From an uncultured Marvinbryantia sp. (lineage in GTDB: Bacteria > Bacillota > Clostridia > Lachnospirales > Lachnospiraceae), in assembly GCA_934408725.1 (NCBI GenBank), contig CAKRVB010000031.1:1-31336 (forward strand): a stretch of 31,336 nt of DNA, given 5' to 3'. The notes below the pieces were generated by a model that made no database searches, was not told the origin of the DNA, and saw only the letters and a list, made by a program, of their open reading frames with translations. Positions 23,189 to 31,336 of the stretch are shown piece by piece. Both the position numbers and the translations under genes were made by a program. Position 1 is the stretch's first letter. Each line of letters starts with the position of its first letter.

Positions 23189-23890
23189 CTACTTCTTCTG
23201 TCCTTCTTCCAGAGAAAGTACCCGGCACACGGTCAACTTATTATCTTCTACTGTAAAATGTATATCAACATTGGCAAATGCAATCTTATAGATCTGCTCC
23301 GCATGATTGTGATAAGGCGGTCGTGGATCCTGCCGCAGCATCTCGATTGCACCAGGCCGCTTCGTCTCTTCTACCATCTCAAGCCATTTTTCCGGAAATT
23401 CCACTTCCAGTACATGGTCTTTTACCTTTGCCCCAAAGCCACTTCTTGCGTCCGGATAGGCATCCGCATAAGCCAGATATGGCTTGATATCGTACACCGG
23501 TGACCCATCCATCATATCGATTCCGGACACAATCAGTACCGGCCCTTCCGGTGTATCCCACTGAATCTCTTCCAGTCTGACACAGGTCAGCCCTATGGGA
23601 TTGGGACGAAATGGCGATCTGGTGGCAAATACTCCCTTATGTACTTTTCCACCAAGACGGGGTGGCTTCACTGTTGGCACCCATCTGGTCCTCTTCACTT
23701 CTGAAAATCCCCACAGCAGCCAGAGATGGGAATATTCTTCGATTCCTTTAAAAGCTGCCGCTTTGCGGTACTCTGGTTCCAGCACCACTCTGCCTGTCAG
23801 AGATTCTGCAAACGTCCCCTGCCGGGGCAGTCCAAATTTGGTAGGAAAATCCGTGCGGATTCTCCCTATCATCTGTAATTCCTGTTTCAT
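23189..23890 (-). CDS. trmO: tRNA (N6-threonylcarbamoyladenosine-37) methyltransferase TrmO
   Basis: A 233-residue TsaA/TrmO protein, an S-adenosylmethionine-dependent enzyme that methylates t6A37 of threonine tRNAs in E. coli. The family motifs are clear: FATRSPFRPNPIGLT (88-102) and DGSPVYDIKPYLAYAD (128-143). Length is typical. An AGGAG ribosome binding site precedes the ATG. It lies in one unit with the metal-sensor gene and the L,D-transpeptidase; the nearby tRNA-Thr(CGT) is a possible substrate, but the proximity may be chance. Confidence 0.94.
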   Translation of the reverse strand: MKQELQMIGRIRTDFPTKFGLPRQGTFAESLTGRVVLEPEYRKAAAFKGIEEYSHLWLLWGFSEVKRTRWVPTVKPPRLGGKVHKGVFATRSPFRPNPIGLTCVRLEEIQWDTPEGPVLIVSGIDMMDGSPVYDIKPYLAYADAYPDARSGFGAKVKDHVLEVEFPEKWLEMVEETKRPGAIEMLRQDPRPPYHNHAEQIYKIAFANVDIHFTVEDNKLTVCRVLSLEEGQKK

Positions 23891-23909
23891 AATACTCCTG
23901 GTATTTCTT

Positions 23910-24272
23910 CTATTTCATAAATCGGTCAATGGCCTTATTCAGTTCTTCGATGGCCTCCATGTCCCCGGTCTCTACCGCATCCACCAGACAATGCTGAATA
24001 TGATCCTGCAAAATCACTTTTCCGGTATTATTGATCGCTGACTTTACTGCAGACAGCTGAATCAGCACTTCGCTGCAGTCTCTGCCACTCTCAATCATTT
24101 TCTTGATAGACTCCAGATGGCCAATTGCACGGGACAGACGGTTCAGTACCGCCTTGATCTGCTGTGGATCGTGAGTATGGGTATGCGAATGGCTGTGACT
24201 GTGCTGAACCACAGTGCCATCTTCCAGCACATGGGTGTGCATACCCTGATCCTGTATCTTATTTTCTGACAT
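23910..24272 (-). CDS. CsoR/FrmR-family metal-sensing repressor with His-rich N-terminus
   Basis: A 120-residue DUF156 repressor. The all-helical core starts at about 36, and the ligand set Cys66, His91 and Cys95 has exactly the spacing (25 and 4) of the Cu(I) site of M. tuberculosis CsoR, which favours copper sensing over formaldehyde sensing. An N-terminal tail holds eight histidines between residues 12 and 34, six of them in an HSHSHSHTHTH run. The ATG at 24272 has only a weak AGAAAG upstream; the ATG at codon 11 with AGGATC upstream is an alternative that keeps all histidines. No copper ATPase or chaperone is next to it, so its targets are elsewhere or it controls this trmO/L,D-transpeptidase unit. 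Confidence 0.88.
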   Translation of the reverse strand: MSENKIQDQGMHTHVLEDGTVVQHSHSHSHTHTHDPQQIKAVLNRLSRAIGHLESIKKMIESGRDCSEVLIQLSAVKSAINNTGKVILQDHIQHCLVDAVETGDMEAIEELNKAIDRFMK

Positions 24273-24308
24273 ATCTGTTCGCTTTCTGTGTTTTCTATTA
24301 CTCTTGTC

Positions 24309-24317
24309 ATCATACCA
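24309..24317 (-). promoter_or_regulatory. Extended -10 promoter for the CsoR-like gene
   Basis: TGG followed by TATGAT makes an extended -10 between the serA terminator and the gene. The expected -35 position holds only a T-run. Confidence 0.5.
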
Positions 24318-24330
24318 CAAAATAGCAAAT

Positions 24331-24374
24331 AAAAAAAGGGGCACGGACACTTTCCTGTTGTTTGCCCGAACCCC
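24331..24374 (-). terminator. Intrinsic terminator after serA
   Basis: A GC-rich hairpin with arms 24338-24349 and 24363-24374 (GGGG/CCCC at the base, a few mismatches) is followed on the minus strand by seven T residues. It starts 11 nt past the serA stop. Confidence 0.85.
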
Positions 24375-24384
24375 TGCTTTTCTT

Positions 24385-25545
24385 TTACAGAACCCGTATT
24401 CTTAATACGCCCTGTACATTTTTCAGTTTTTCTACCACCTCATCCGTGATCTGTGTATCCAGATCAAAGAGAGAATATGCATATTCGCCCTTGCTCTGGT
24501 TTGCCATGTTGGCAATGTTCATATCTGCCTCACCGAGGACGGATGCGAACTGACCGATCATGTTTTTGATGTTTTTGTGGTTGATTGCCACACGGCAGAC
24601 ACCTTTGCACTTACCCATGTCACAGGTCGGATAATTTACGGAATGATTGATATTACCATTTTCCAGATAATCCATCACTTCTTTTACTGCCATCACCGCA
24701 CAGTTATCTTCAGATTCACTGGTGGATGCTCCAAGATGCGGTGTCACGATACAATTCTTCACACCTGCTGTGGTCGTATTCGGAAAATCACTCATATAGC
24801 GTCTGATCTTGCCGGACTGCACTGCCTTTACCACGGCTTCTTCATCTACCAGAAGATCTCTTGCATAATTCAGAAGGATCACTCCATCCTTCATCTCTGC
24901 GATGGCTTCTTCATTGATCATCTTCTTCGTACTCTCCAGGAGAGGCACATGAATAGTGATATAATCACATTCCCGATAGATATCATTCACATCGGTAATA
25001 TGTGTGATCTCTCTGGACAGGTTCCAGGCAGAATCGACGGATATGTATGGATCGTAACCATATACTTCCATTCCAAGATGGACTGCAGTATTGGCTACCA
25101 GAATACCAATCGCTCCCAGACCGATGATGCCCAGCTTTTTACCTTTGATTTCACTTCCGGCAAAATTCTTCTTCTCTTTTTCTGCCAGTTTGGCGATGTC
25201 TTCATTACCGCTTTCTGATTTTACCCAGTTGATACCGTCTGTCAGATCTCTGGATGCCAGCAGAAGCCCTGCAATGACCGCTTCTTTCACACCATTCGCA
25301 TTGGCTCCCGGTGTATTAAAGACTACAATACCCTGTTCTGCGCAACGCTCCAAGGGAATATTGTTCACTCCGGCTCCGGCTCTGGCAATTGCTGCCAGCT
25401 TATCTGAAAATTCCATATCATGCAGTGCTGCACTGCGCACCAGCAGCGCATCTGCTTCTTCTTTTACTTCTGTCTTTGTATATTGGTCTGTGAATTTCTG
25501 TAATCCCACTTCTGAGATTGCATTCATGCAGCTGTACTGATACAT
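24385..25545 (-). CDS. serA: Phosphoglycerate dehydrogenase family protein (SerA-like)
   Basis: A 386-residue D-2-hydroxyacid dehydrogenase with a C-terminal ACT domain, expected to oxidise 3-phosphoglycerate in the first step of serine synthesis. The Rossmann motif is GLGAIG (142-147); the NYARDLLVDEEA block carries the catalytic Arg and PHLGAST the catalytic His. The usual active-site Glu of DVFxxEP is not evident, since the aligned stretch reads SDFPNTTTAG. The ACT domain at about 315-386 suggests feedback control, likely by serine. The ATG at 25545 is chosen (AGAGGAG upstream) over one seven codons earlier that would overlap serC. It starts one base past the serC stop, so the assignment is strongly backed by context. 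Confidence 0.9.
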   Translation of the reverse strand: MYQYSCMNAISEVGLQKFTDQYTKTEVKEEADALLVRSAALHDMEFSDKLAAIARAGAGVNNIPLERCAEQGIVVFNTPGANANGVKEAVIAGLLLASRDLTDGINWVKSESGNEDIAKLAEKEKKNFAGSEIKGKKLGIIGLGAIGILVANTAVHLGMEVYGYDPYISVDSAWNLSREITHITDVNDIYRECDYITIHVPLLESTKKMINEEAIAEMKDGVILLNYARDLLVDEEAVVKAVQSGKIRRYMSDFPNTTTAGVKNCIVTPHLGASTSESEDNCAVMAVKEVMDYLENGNINHSVNYPTCDMGKCKGVCRVAINHKNIKNMIGQFASVLGEADMNIANMANQSKGEYAYSLFDLDTQITDEVVEKLKNVQGVLRIRVL

Positions 25546-25546
25546 C

Positions 25547-26629
25547 TTACTTGTTCTCCTCTTCAAACTTCTTCATAAACGCCACCAGCGCCTCTACGCC
25601 CTCAATTGGCATTGCATTGTAAATGCTTGCTCTCATACCTCCAACGGTACGATGTCCCTTCAGGTTCTCAAATCCTGCTTCCTGGGATTCTTTTACGAAT
25701 TTTGCATCCAGTTCTTTGTCGCCTGTGACAAACGGAACATTCATCAGAGAACGGTCTTTCTTTTCTACTGTTCCATGGAACATTTCACTCTGGTCGAGGA
25801 AATCATATAAGATCGCTGCTTTTTTCTCATTTCGTTCCTTCATCGCTTCCAGACCACCCATCTTCTTCAGCCATTTGAAAACTTTTCCGCAAACATAAAT
25901 ACAGAAGCAGTTCGGAGTATTGTACAGAGATCCGGCGTCTGCATGGGTCTTATAAGTCAGCATAGTTGGAGTACCTGGCAGCACATCTTCTGTAATCAGA
26001 TCTTCCCGGATGATAGCAATCACCATACCTGCCGGTCCGATATTTTTCTGAACTCCACCATATACCAGTCCATACTTCGTTACATCAATCGGTTCTGATA
26101 AGAAACAGGAGGATACATCGGATACCAGAATCTTGCCTTTTGTATTTGGCAGTTCCTTGTATTTTGTACCGTAAATCGTATTATTCTCGCAGATATATAC
26201 GTAATCAGCATCTTCACTGACCGGCAGATCGGAACAATCCGGAATATAGGAAAATGTCTTGTCCTCGGATGATGCGATCTTATTAGCCTTTCCGTATTTC
26301 TGAGCTTCCTGCCATGCTTTTTTTGCCCACTGTCCAGTGACAATATAATCAGCAACTCTGTTCTTCATCAGATTCATCGGGATCATCGCAAACTGCTGAG
26401 ATGCTCCGCCCTGCAAAAACAGCACTTTATAATTGTCCGGAATATGCATCAGCTCACGTAAATCTTTCTCAGCTTCTTTGATGATTTCATCAAACATCTT
26501 AGATCGATGACTCATCTCCATGACTGACATACCGCAGCCTCTGTAGTCCATCATCTCATCTGCTACTTCTTTCAGTACCTCTTCCGGCAATACCGCCGGT
26601 CCGGCTGAGAAATTGTAAACTCTGCTCAT
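25547..26629 (-). CDS. serC: Phosphoserine aminotransferase
   Basis: A 360-residue class V PLP aminotransferase converting 3-phosphohydroxypyruvate to phosphoserine. The start YNFSAGPAVLPEEVL is diagnostic, and Lys195 in GGVQKNIGPAG is the PLP lysine. The arginine-rich end HRTVGGMRASIYNA is typical. AGGAGG precedes the ATG. It is followed directly by serA, a frequent serC-serA order in Firmicutes and Bacteroides. A serB homologue is not in the window. Confidence 0.96.
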   Translation of the reverse strand: MSRVYNFSAGPAVLPEEVLKEVADEMMDYRGCGMSVMEMSHRSKMFDEIIKEAEKDLRELMHIPDNYKVLFLQGGASQQFAMIPMNLMKNRVADYIVTGQWAKKAWQEAQKYGKANKIASSEDKTFSYIPDCSDLPVSEDADYVYICENNTIYGTKYKELPNTKGKILVSDVSSCFLSEPIDVTKYGLVYGGVQKNIGPAGMVIAIIREDLITEDVLPGTPTMLTYKTHADAGSLYNTPNCFCIYVCGKVFKWLKKMGGLEAMKERNEKKAAILYDFLDQSEMFHGTVEKKDRSLMNVPFVTGDKELDAKFVKESQEAGFENLKGHRTVGGMRASIYNAMPIEGVEALVAFMKKFEEENK

Positions 26630-26676
26630 AATTTTTCCTCCTCATGTTTCTACCAGAAACCTTTATATTTTTATCC

Positions 26677-26705
26677 ACTTTACTCCTTTGTTAACATTTT
26701 GTCAA
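26677..26705 (-). promoter_or_regulatory. SigA promoter for serC-serA
   Basis: TTGACA (26700-26705) and TAAAGT (26677-26682) are 17 nt apart. The leader of about 45 nt has a 6-bp hairpin (GTTTCT/AGAAAC, 26646-26660) just before the ribosome binding site. No terminator separates ilvB from this promoter, so readthrough is also possible. Confidence 0.7.
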
Positions 26706-26719
26706 CTTGGGGGGATAGA

Positions 26720-28402
26720 TTATTTTTCTTTTTTCAGGTCGTCCTGATCAAATACATCCTCGATCGGAGCTCCTGCCGGAACCATTGGAAATACCTTATC
26801 ATCCCGATCGATCTGACAATCCAGTACTACCGGACGTCCCAGCGAGACAGCCTTTTCCAGTGCTTCTTTTAATTCACTTCGCTTTGTAATCCGCATACCG
26901 ACAGCGCCCAGTGCTTCTGCCAGTTTTACAAAATCTACCGAGTCATTCAGAATCGTAGCCGAATAACGTTCTCCATAGAATAAGTTCTGCCACTGTCTAA
27001 CCATTCCCAGAACATGGTTATTGATCACTACCTCGATGACAGGAATATTGTATCTAGCTGCAGTAGCCACCTCGTTCATGTTCATACGGAAGCAGCCATC
27101 TCCGGCGATATTGATAACTGTCTTTTCTGGTCTGCCCACCTTGGCTCCGATGGCAGCGCCAAGACCATAGCCCATAGTTCCCAGTCCTCCGGAAGTCAGC
27201 AGCTGATGCGGCTCTTTGTATTTGTAATACTGTGCAGCCCACATCTGATGCTGTCCCACATCAGTAACGATAATGGCATCCCCATTTGTCACTTTATAGA
27301 TCTCTTCCATAACTGCCGGTCCTGTTAAGGCTTCCTGTTCATACTTCAGTGGATAGGCTTCTTTCAATTCCTGGATTCTTGCAAGCCACTGATCATGAGA
27401 AGCTTTTTCTACCATAGGAGTCAGCTTTTTCAGGATTTCTCTTGCATCACCCTGTACACTGCAGTCTACCATGATATTCTTGTTGATCTCAGCCGGATCA
27501 ATATCAATGTGAAGAATCTTTGCATTCTTGGCAAACTTAGATGCATTGCCTACTACTCGGTCACTGAAACGCACCCCTACAGCAATCAGAAGATCGCATT
27601 CTGTAATGCCCAGATTCGTTGCCTTGGTTCCATGCATTCCTGCCATACCAGTGTATTTTTCATCGGTACCATCAAAAGCGCCTTTTCCCATCAGTGTATC
27701 ACCTACCGGTGCCTGAATCTTCTCTACCAGCTCTTTTAATTCTTGATTGGCATCTGAAATCACAGCGCCACCACCAACCAGCACAAACGGCTTCTTGGAT
27801 TCATTGATCAGTCTGGCTGCTTCTTCCAGATCTTCTGCCCTTACATAGTCTGTTTTTCTCTCGATCGGTTCCGGAGCCACTGCTTCGTATTCCGTTACTG
27901 CTGCAGTCACATCCTTTGGAATATCCACCAGCACAGGTCCTGGACGTCCTTCTTTTGCAATACGAAATGCATTACGGATGTTGTCTGCCAGATCTTCTAC
28001 ACGCTTCACAATATAGTTATGCTTGGTAATCGGCATGGTAACACCGGTAATATCAATCTCCTGAAAACTATCTTTTCCCAGAAGCGGCACTCCTACATTT
28101 GCAGTAATCGCAACAATCGGAACAGAATCCATATATGCTGTTGCAATTCCGGTTACCAGGTTCGTAGCTCCTGGTCCGGAAGTCGCCAGACATACCCCTA
28201 CCTTTCCGGTAGCACGGGCATATCCGTCAGCTGCATGAGACGCTCCCTGTTCATGGGAAGTCAGAATATGTGTGATCTCATTGCTGTGTTTGTAAAGTTC
28301 ATCATAAATATTTAAGATCGCTCCTCCCGGATAACCGAATACGGTATCTACGCCCTGTTCTTTCAGGCATTCTACTACGATCTGTGATCCATTTAATTTC
28401 AT
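26720..28402 (-). CDS. ilvB: Acetolactate synthase large subunit
   Basis: A 560-residue thiamine-diphosphate enzyme condensing pyruvate (or pyruvate and 2-ketobutyrate) in branched-chain amino acid synthesis. Glu51 in SHEQGASHAADGYAR is the ThDP-activating residue, and the ThDP motif runs from GDG (434-436) to the VINN around 459. The biosynthetic (FAD-type) form is indicated by the GKDSFQEIDITGVT block and the length. AGGAGGGG lies upstream. No ilvN regulatory subunit gene follows; serC does. Confidence 0.95.
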   Translation of the reverse strand: MKLNGSQIVVECLKEQGVDTVFGYPGGAILNIYDELYKHSNEITHILTSHEQGASHAADGYARATGKVGVCLATSGPGATNLVTGIATAYMDSVPIVAITANVGVPLLGKDSFQEIDITGVTMPITKHNYIVKRVEDLADNIRNAFRIAKEGRPGPVLVDIPKDVTAAVTEYEAVAPEPIERKTDYVRAEDLEEAARLINESKKPFVLVGGGAVISDANQELKELVEKIQAPVGDTLMGKGAFDGTDEKYTGMAGMHGTKATNLGITECDLLIAVGVRFSDRVVGNASKFAKNAKILHIDIDPAEINKNIMVDCSVQGDAREILKKLTPMVEKASHDQWLARIQELKEAYPLKYEQEALTGPAVMEEIYKVTNGDAIIVTDVGQHQMWAAQYYKYKEPHQLLTSGGLGTMGYGLGAAIGAKVGRPEKTVINIAGDGCFRMNMNEVATAARYNIPVIEVVINNHVLGMVRQWQNLFYGERYSATILNDSVDFVKLAEALGAVGMRITKRSELKEALEKAVSLGRPVVLDCQIDRDDKVFPMVPAGAPIEDVFDQDDLKKEK

Positions 28403-28417
28403 AAGTACCCCTCCTGA

Positions 28418-30079
28418 TTAAAACTCAAGGATTGCTCCACGGTTGCCGGATGTTACCATCTTTGCATAACGTGCCAGGTATCCGGTTGTAACCTTTGGTT
28501 CTCTTGGCTGCCATTTTGCTTTTCTTGCTGCCAGTTCTTCCTCTGATATAACAAAATCCAGTTTGTTTTCCGGAATATTGATCTTGATGATATCGCCTTC
28601 TTCTACCAGGGCAATCGGTCCGCCCACTGCTGCTTCCGGTGACACATGTCCGATCGAAGCTCCTCTGGAAGCGCCACTGAAACGTCCATCTGTAATCAGT
28701 GCTACGGAAGAACCAAGTCCCATACCTGCAATGGCAGATGTAGGATTCAGCATCTCACGCATACCAGGACCGCCCTTTGGTCCTTCGTAACGAATGACTA
28801 CCACATCACCAGGAACGATCTTTCCTCCTTTGATTGCTGCAATAGCATCTTCTTCACAGTCGAAAACTCTTGCCGGTCCTTCATGTACCAGCATCTCCGG
28901 AACCACTGCAGAACGTTTTACCACGCCGGAATCCGGTGCCAGATTACCCTTCAGAACAGCAATTCCTCCTGTCTGGCTGTATGGATTGTCGACAGGTCGA
29001 ATAATTTCCGGATTCAGATTTTCACATCCGGCAATATTTTCTCCTACCGTCTTTCCGGTAACTGTCATCAGATCTGTGTACAGTAAACCTTTTTTATTTA
29101 ATTCATTCATAACGGCATATACACCACCTGCTGCATTCAGGTCTTCCATATAAGTCGGACCTGCCGGTGCCAGATGACACAGGTTCGGTGTCTTTGCACT
29201 GATTTCATTGGCAATATCCATATTCAGCTTTACACCTGCTTCATGTGCAATCGCCGGAAGGTGAAGCATGGTATTCGTAGAACAGCCCAGAGCCATATCT
29301 ACGGTCATGGCATTCATAAATGCCTTTTCTGTCATAATGTCTCTTGGACGGATATTTTTCTTTACCAGTTCCACGATCTGCATACCGGCATGCTTTGCCA
29401 GCTTGATTCTCTCAGAATATACAGATGGAATGGTTCCGTTTCCTCTCAGTCCCATACCCAGTGCTTCTGTCAGGCAGTTCATACTGTTGGCTGTGTACAT
29501 ACCAGAACAGGAACCACTGGTTGGACAGGTATTGCATTCGAATTCATAGACATCTTCTTCTGTCATGGTACCTGCCGCATAAGATCCAACAGCCTCAAAC
29601 ATGCTGGAAAGACTTCTCTTCTGTCCCTTCACATGTCCGGCCAGCATCGGGCCACCGCTTACAAAAATCGTCGGGATATTCAGTCTTGCTGCTGCCATCA
29701 GAAGTCCCGGTACGTTTTTATCACAGTTTGGGATGCATACCAGTGCATCAAACTGATGTGCCATTGCCATACATTCTGTAGAATCTGCAATCAGATCTCT
29801 GGTAACCAGAGAGTACTTCATTCCCACATGTCCCATGGCAATACCGTCACAGACAGCGATAGCCGGGAACTCTCTCGGTACACCTCCGGCAAGAGCTACG
29901 CCCATTTTGACTGCTTCTGTAATCTTATCCAGATTCATATGACCTGGTACAATCTCATTATAGGAATTGACAATACCGATCAACGGTTTTTCCATTTCTT
30001 CCTGTGTCAGTCCCAGTGCATTAAACAGGGATCTGTGTGGTGCCTGTTGCATACCTTTTTTTACTGCGTCACTTCTCAT
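28418..30079 (-). CDS. ilvD: Dihydroxy-acid dehydratase
   Basis: A 553-residue Fe-S dehydratase that makes 2-keto acids from dihydroxy acids in valine, leucine and isoleucine synthesis. Recognisable segments are [43 protein letters not shown] and [21 protein letters not shown], which carry the cluster-ligand cysteines, and the late [20 protein letters not shown]. Length is normal. It lies between leuB and ilvB with 29- and 15-nt gaps. Confidence 0.97.
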   Translation of the reverse strand: MRSDAVKKGMQQAPHRSLFNALGLTQEEMEKPLIGIVNSYNEIVPGHMNLDKITEAVKMGVALAGGVPREFPAIAVCDGIAMGHVGMKYSLVTRDLIADSTECMAMAHQFDALVCIPNCDKNVPGLLMAAARLNIPTIFVSGGPMLAGHVKGQKRSLSSMFEAVGSYAAGTMTEEDVYEFECNTCPTSGSCSGMYTANSMNCLTEALGMGLRGNGTIPSVYSERIKLAKHAGMQIVELVKKNIRPRDIMTEKAFMNAMTVDMALGCSTNTMLHLPAIAHEAGVKLNMDIANEISAKTPNLCHLAPAGPTYMEDLNAAGGVYAVMNELNKKGLLYTDLMTVTGKTVGENIAGCENLNPEIIRPVDNPYSQTGGIAVLKGNLAPDSGVVKRSAVVPEMLVHEGPARVFDCEEDAIAAIKGGKIVPGDVVVIRYEGPKGGPGMREMLNPTSAIAGMGLGSSVALITDGRFSGASRGASIGHVSPEAAVGGPIALVEEGDIIKINIPENKLDFVISEEELAARKAKWQPREPKVTTGYLARYAKMVTSGNRGAILEF

Positions 30080-30108
30080 GATGATTCCGCCTTTCCCTTT
30101 TTCTTTTC

Positions 30109-31191
30109 TTATACTCTCTCTGCAATCAGTCTGCCCATTTCCTTACAGCCTACCTTTGTACATCCTTCTGACATAATGTCTCCGGTACGGTAGCCATCCT
30201 TTAATACCTGAGAGACTGCCGCTTCAATGGCATCCGCCGCCTCATCCAGGTTCAAGGAAAATCTGAGCATCATGGTTGCTGATAAAATGGTTGCAATCGG
30301 GTTCGCAATATCCATACCTGCGATATCCGGTGCAGAGCCATGGCTTGGTTCATAAAGACCGAAACTGGTCTCATTCAGGCTGGCTGAAGATAACATACCG
30401 ATAGAACCTGTTACCATACTGGCTTCATCTGATAAGATATCTCCAAACATATTCTCTGTCAGGATGACGTCAAACTGCTTCGGATCACGCACCAGCTGCA
30501 TGGCACAATTGTCAACCAGCATATGTTCCAGTGTGACTTCCGGGTAATCCTTTGCCACTTCTTCTACAACGCTTCTCCATAAACGGGAAGAATCCAGAAC
30601 GTTTGCCTTGTCTACACTGGTCACTTTCTTTCTTCTCTTCATAGCAATATCAAAACCGCGTTTTGCGATTCTGCGAATTTCATTTTCATCGTAGGTCAGG
30701 GTATCGATAGCTTTCTTTACCCCGTTTTCTTCTACCGTCTTTCTTTCTCCGAAATACAGACCTCCAGTCAGTTCTCTCATGATCATCATGTCAAATCCGT
30801 CACCAATGATCTCATCACGAAGCGGGCAGGCATCTTTTAATTCTTTATAAAGATAAGCCGGTCTTAAATTAGCGAAAAGATTCAGAGATTTACGAAGCTT
30901 TAACAATCCTGCCTCAGGTCTCTTAGATGGTTCCAGTCTGTACCATGGTGATGTCTTTGCATCTCCTCCAATGGATCCCATCAGAACCGCATCGCTGGCT
31001 TTTGCCTTTTCAATGGTCTCATCGGTCAGTGGGATCCCATGTACGTCAATGGATGCTCCTCCCATCAACAGCTTTGTGTAGTTCAGTTCAAATCCAAACT
31101 TTTTTCCCGCCGTGTCCAGTACCTGAATGGCCTGTTCCACAATCTCCGGGCCGATTCCGTCTCCCGGAATCACTGCAATGTTGTAGTTCAT
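30109..31191 (-). CDS. leuB: 3-isopropylmalate dehydrogenase
   Basis: A 360-residue NAD-dependent beta-decarboxylating dehydrogenase of leucine synthesis. The start [18 protein letters not shown] is typical, [13 protein letters not shown] and [11 protein letters not shown] are IPMDH-type substrate segments, and the [11 protein letters not shown] and [12 protein letters not shown] blocks form the metal/NAD site. The ATG at 31191 has GGAGGAG 8 nt upstream; an earlier in-frame start would lie within the upstream hairpin region. Spacing suggests co-transcription with ilvD and ilvB. Confidence 0.96.
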   Translation of the reverse strand: MNYNIAVIPGDGIGPEIVEQAIQVLDTAGKKFGFELNYTKLLMGGASIDVHGIPLTDETIEKAKASDAVLMGSIGGDAKTSPWYRLEPSKRPEAGLLKLRKSLNLFANLRPAYLYKELKDACPLRDEIIGDGFDMMIMRELTGGLYFGERKTVEENGVKKAIDTLTYDENEIRRIAKRGFDIAMKRRKKVTSVDKANVLDSSRLWRSVVEEVAKDYPEVTLEHMLVDNCAMQLVRDPKQFDVILTENMFGDILSDEASMVTGSIGMLSSASLNETSFGLYEPSHGSAPDIAGMDIANPIATILSATMMLRFSLNLDEAADAIEAAVSQVLKDGYRTGDIMSEGCTKVGCKEMGRLIAERV

Positions 31192-31216
31192 AATATACAC
31201 TCCTCCATATAGCAAA

Positions 31217-31240
31217 AGACACAGCAATGATGCTGTGTCT
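31217..31240 (-). terminator. Perfect hairpin between the upstream gene and leuB
   Basis: Ten-base-pair arms (31217-31226 with 31231-31240) enclose a 4-nt loop; on the minus strand four T residues overlap its base and follow. It lies 23 nt past an upstream TAATAA stop and only about 10 nt before the leuB ribosome binding site. No promoter is seen between it and leuB, so it may be a partial terminator or attenuator rather than a full stop. Confidence 0.65.
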
Positions 31241-31262
31241 CTTGCGTTTTTACTGCTTTTTA

Positions 31263-31336
31263 TTATTCAGCATCTGCTTTCTCTACTTCTGAGATAGCAG
31301 CTTTTTTCATTGGAATTCTGCAATTCTTGTTGCTGC
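31263..31336 (-). CDS. C-terminal end of an unidentified protein (partial)
   Basis: Twenty-three complete sense codons plus a partial codon before a TAA (31263-31265), itself followed by another TAA. The visible tail reads [20 protein letters not shown] and ends AE. The open frame, tandem stops and the hairpin behind it support a real gene end. The product cannot be recognised from so little; the position upstream of leuB makes a related biosynthetic gene possible but not shown. Confidence 0.6.
   Translation of the reverse strand, partial: SNKNCRIPMKKAAISEVEKADAE

Noticed and set aside
29174..30193. 339-codon plus-strand open frame opposite ilvD
   Set aside because: It lies antisense to a clear ilvD gene, has a His/Cys/Ser-rich composition typical of shadow frames, and no recognisable family.

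Overview
The window looks like a chromosome segment of a spore-forming, anaerobic Clostridia member, most likely Lachnospiraceae. This is inferred from gene content and style: a SpoIVA-related protein, SleB-type hydrolase, cell-wall-binding repeat proteins, DUF1292 and DUF5662 proteins, low-to-mid GC, strong AGGAGG ribosome binding sites and SigA-type promoters. No phage, IS element or CRISPR array is visible. Almost every gene lies on the minus strand; only a DUF1292 gene and a tRNA-Thr(CGT) lie on the plus strand.

Read in the minus direction from the right edge, the first block is amino-acid biosynthesis: the tail of an unidentified gene, leuB, ilvD, ilvB, then serC and serA behind their own promoter and closed by a strong terminator. 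Next come a CsoR-type metal sensor with a His-rich tail, trmO and an L,D-transpeptidase. Behind these lies the only long gene-free stretch (21244-21618), which holds a 63-bp tandem repeat array and a large hairpin next to the tRNA. gltX and a UvrD-type helicase follow and converge on the plus-strand DUF1292 gene.

The middle (11597-17101) is the most unusual part. It holds a GH13 debranching-enzyme-like protein whose catalytic residues appear lost, a DUF5662 protein, a SpoIVA homologue lacking its ATPase domain, and two secreted cell-wall-binding proteins with different putative peptidoglycan hydrolase domains.

The left part starts at a perfect SigA promoter. It reads through a cobalamin lower-ligand assembly operon (cobT, cobU, cobS, a degenerate second cobU, cobC) directly into ruvA and ruvB with almost no spacing, then zapA and a terminator. 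The remaining genes are a U32 peptidase-family protein, a SEDS glycosyltransferase with its partner class B penicillin-binding protein, and a Nudix hydrolase.

The points most worth a second look are the SpoIVA C-terminal-domain-only gene with its ribosome-binding site locked in a hairpin, the apparent GH13 pseudoenzyme, the roughly 90-nt nested hairpin that fills the gap between two convergent genes, the 63-bp repeat array with an inverted end copy, and the short cob leader that could form a pseudoknot over its ribosome binding site.
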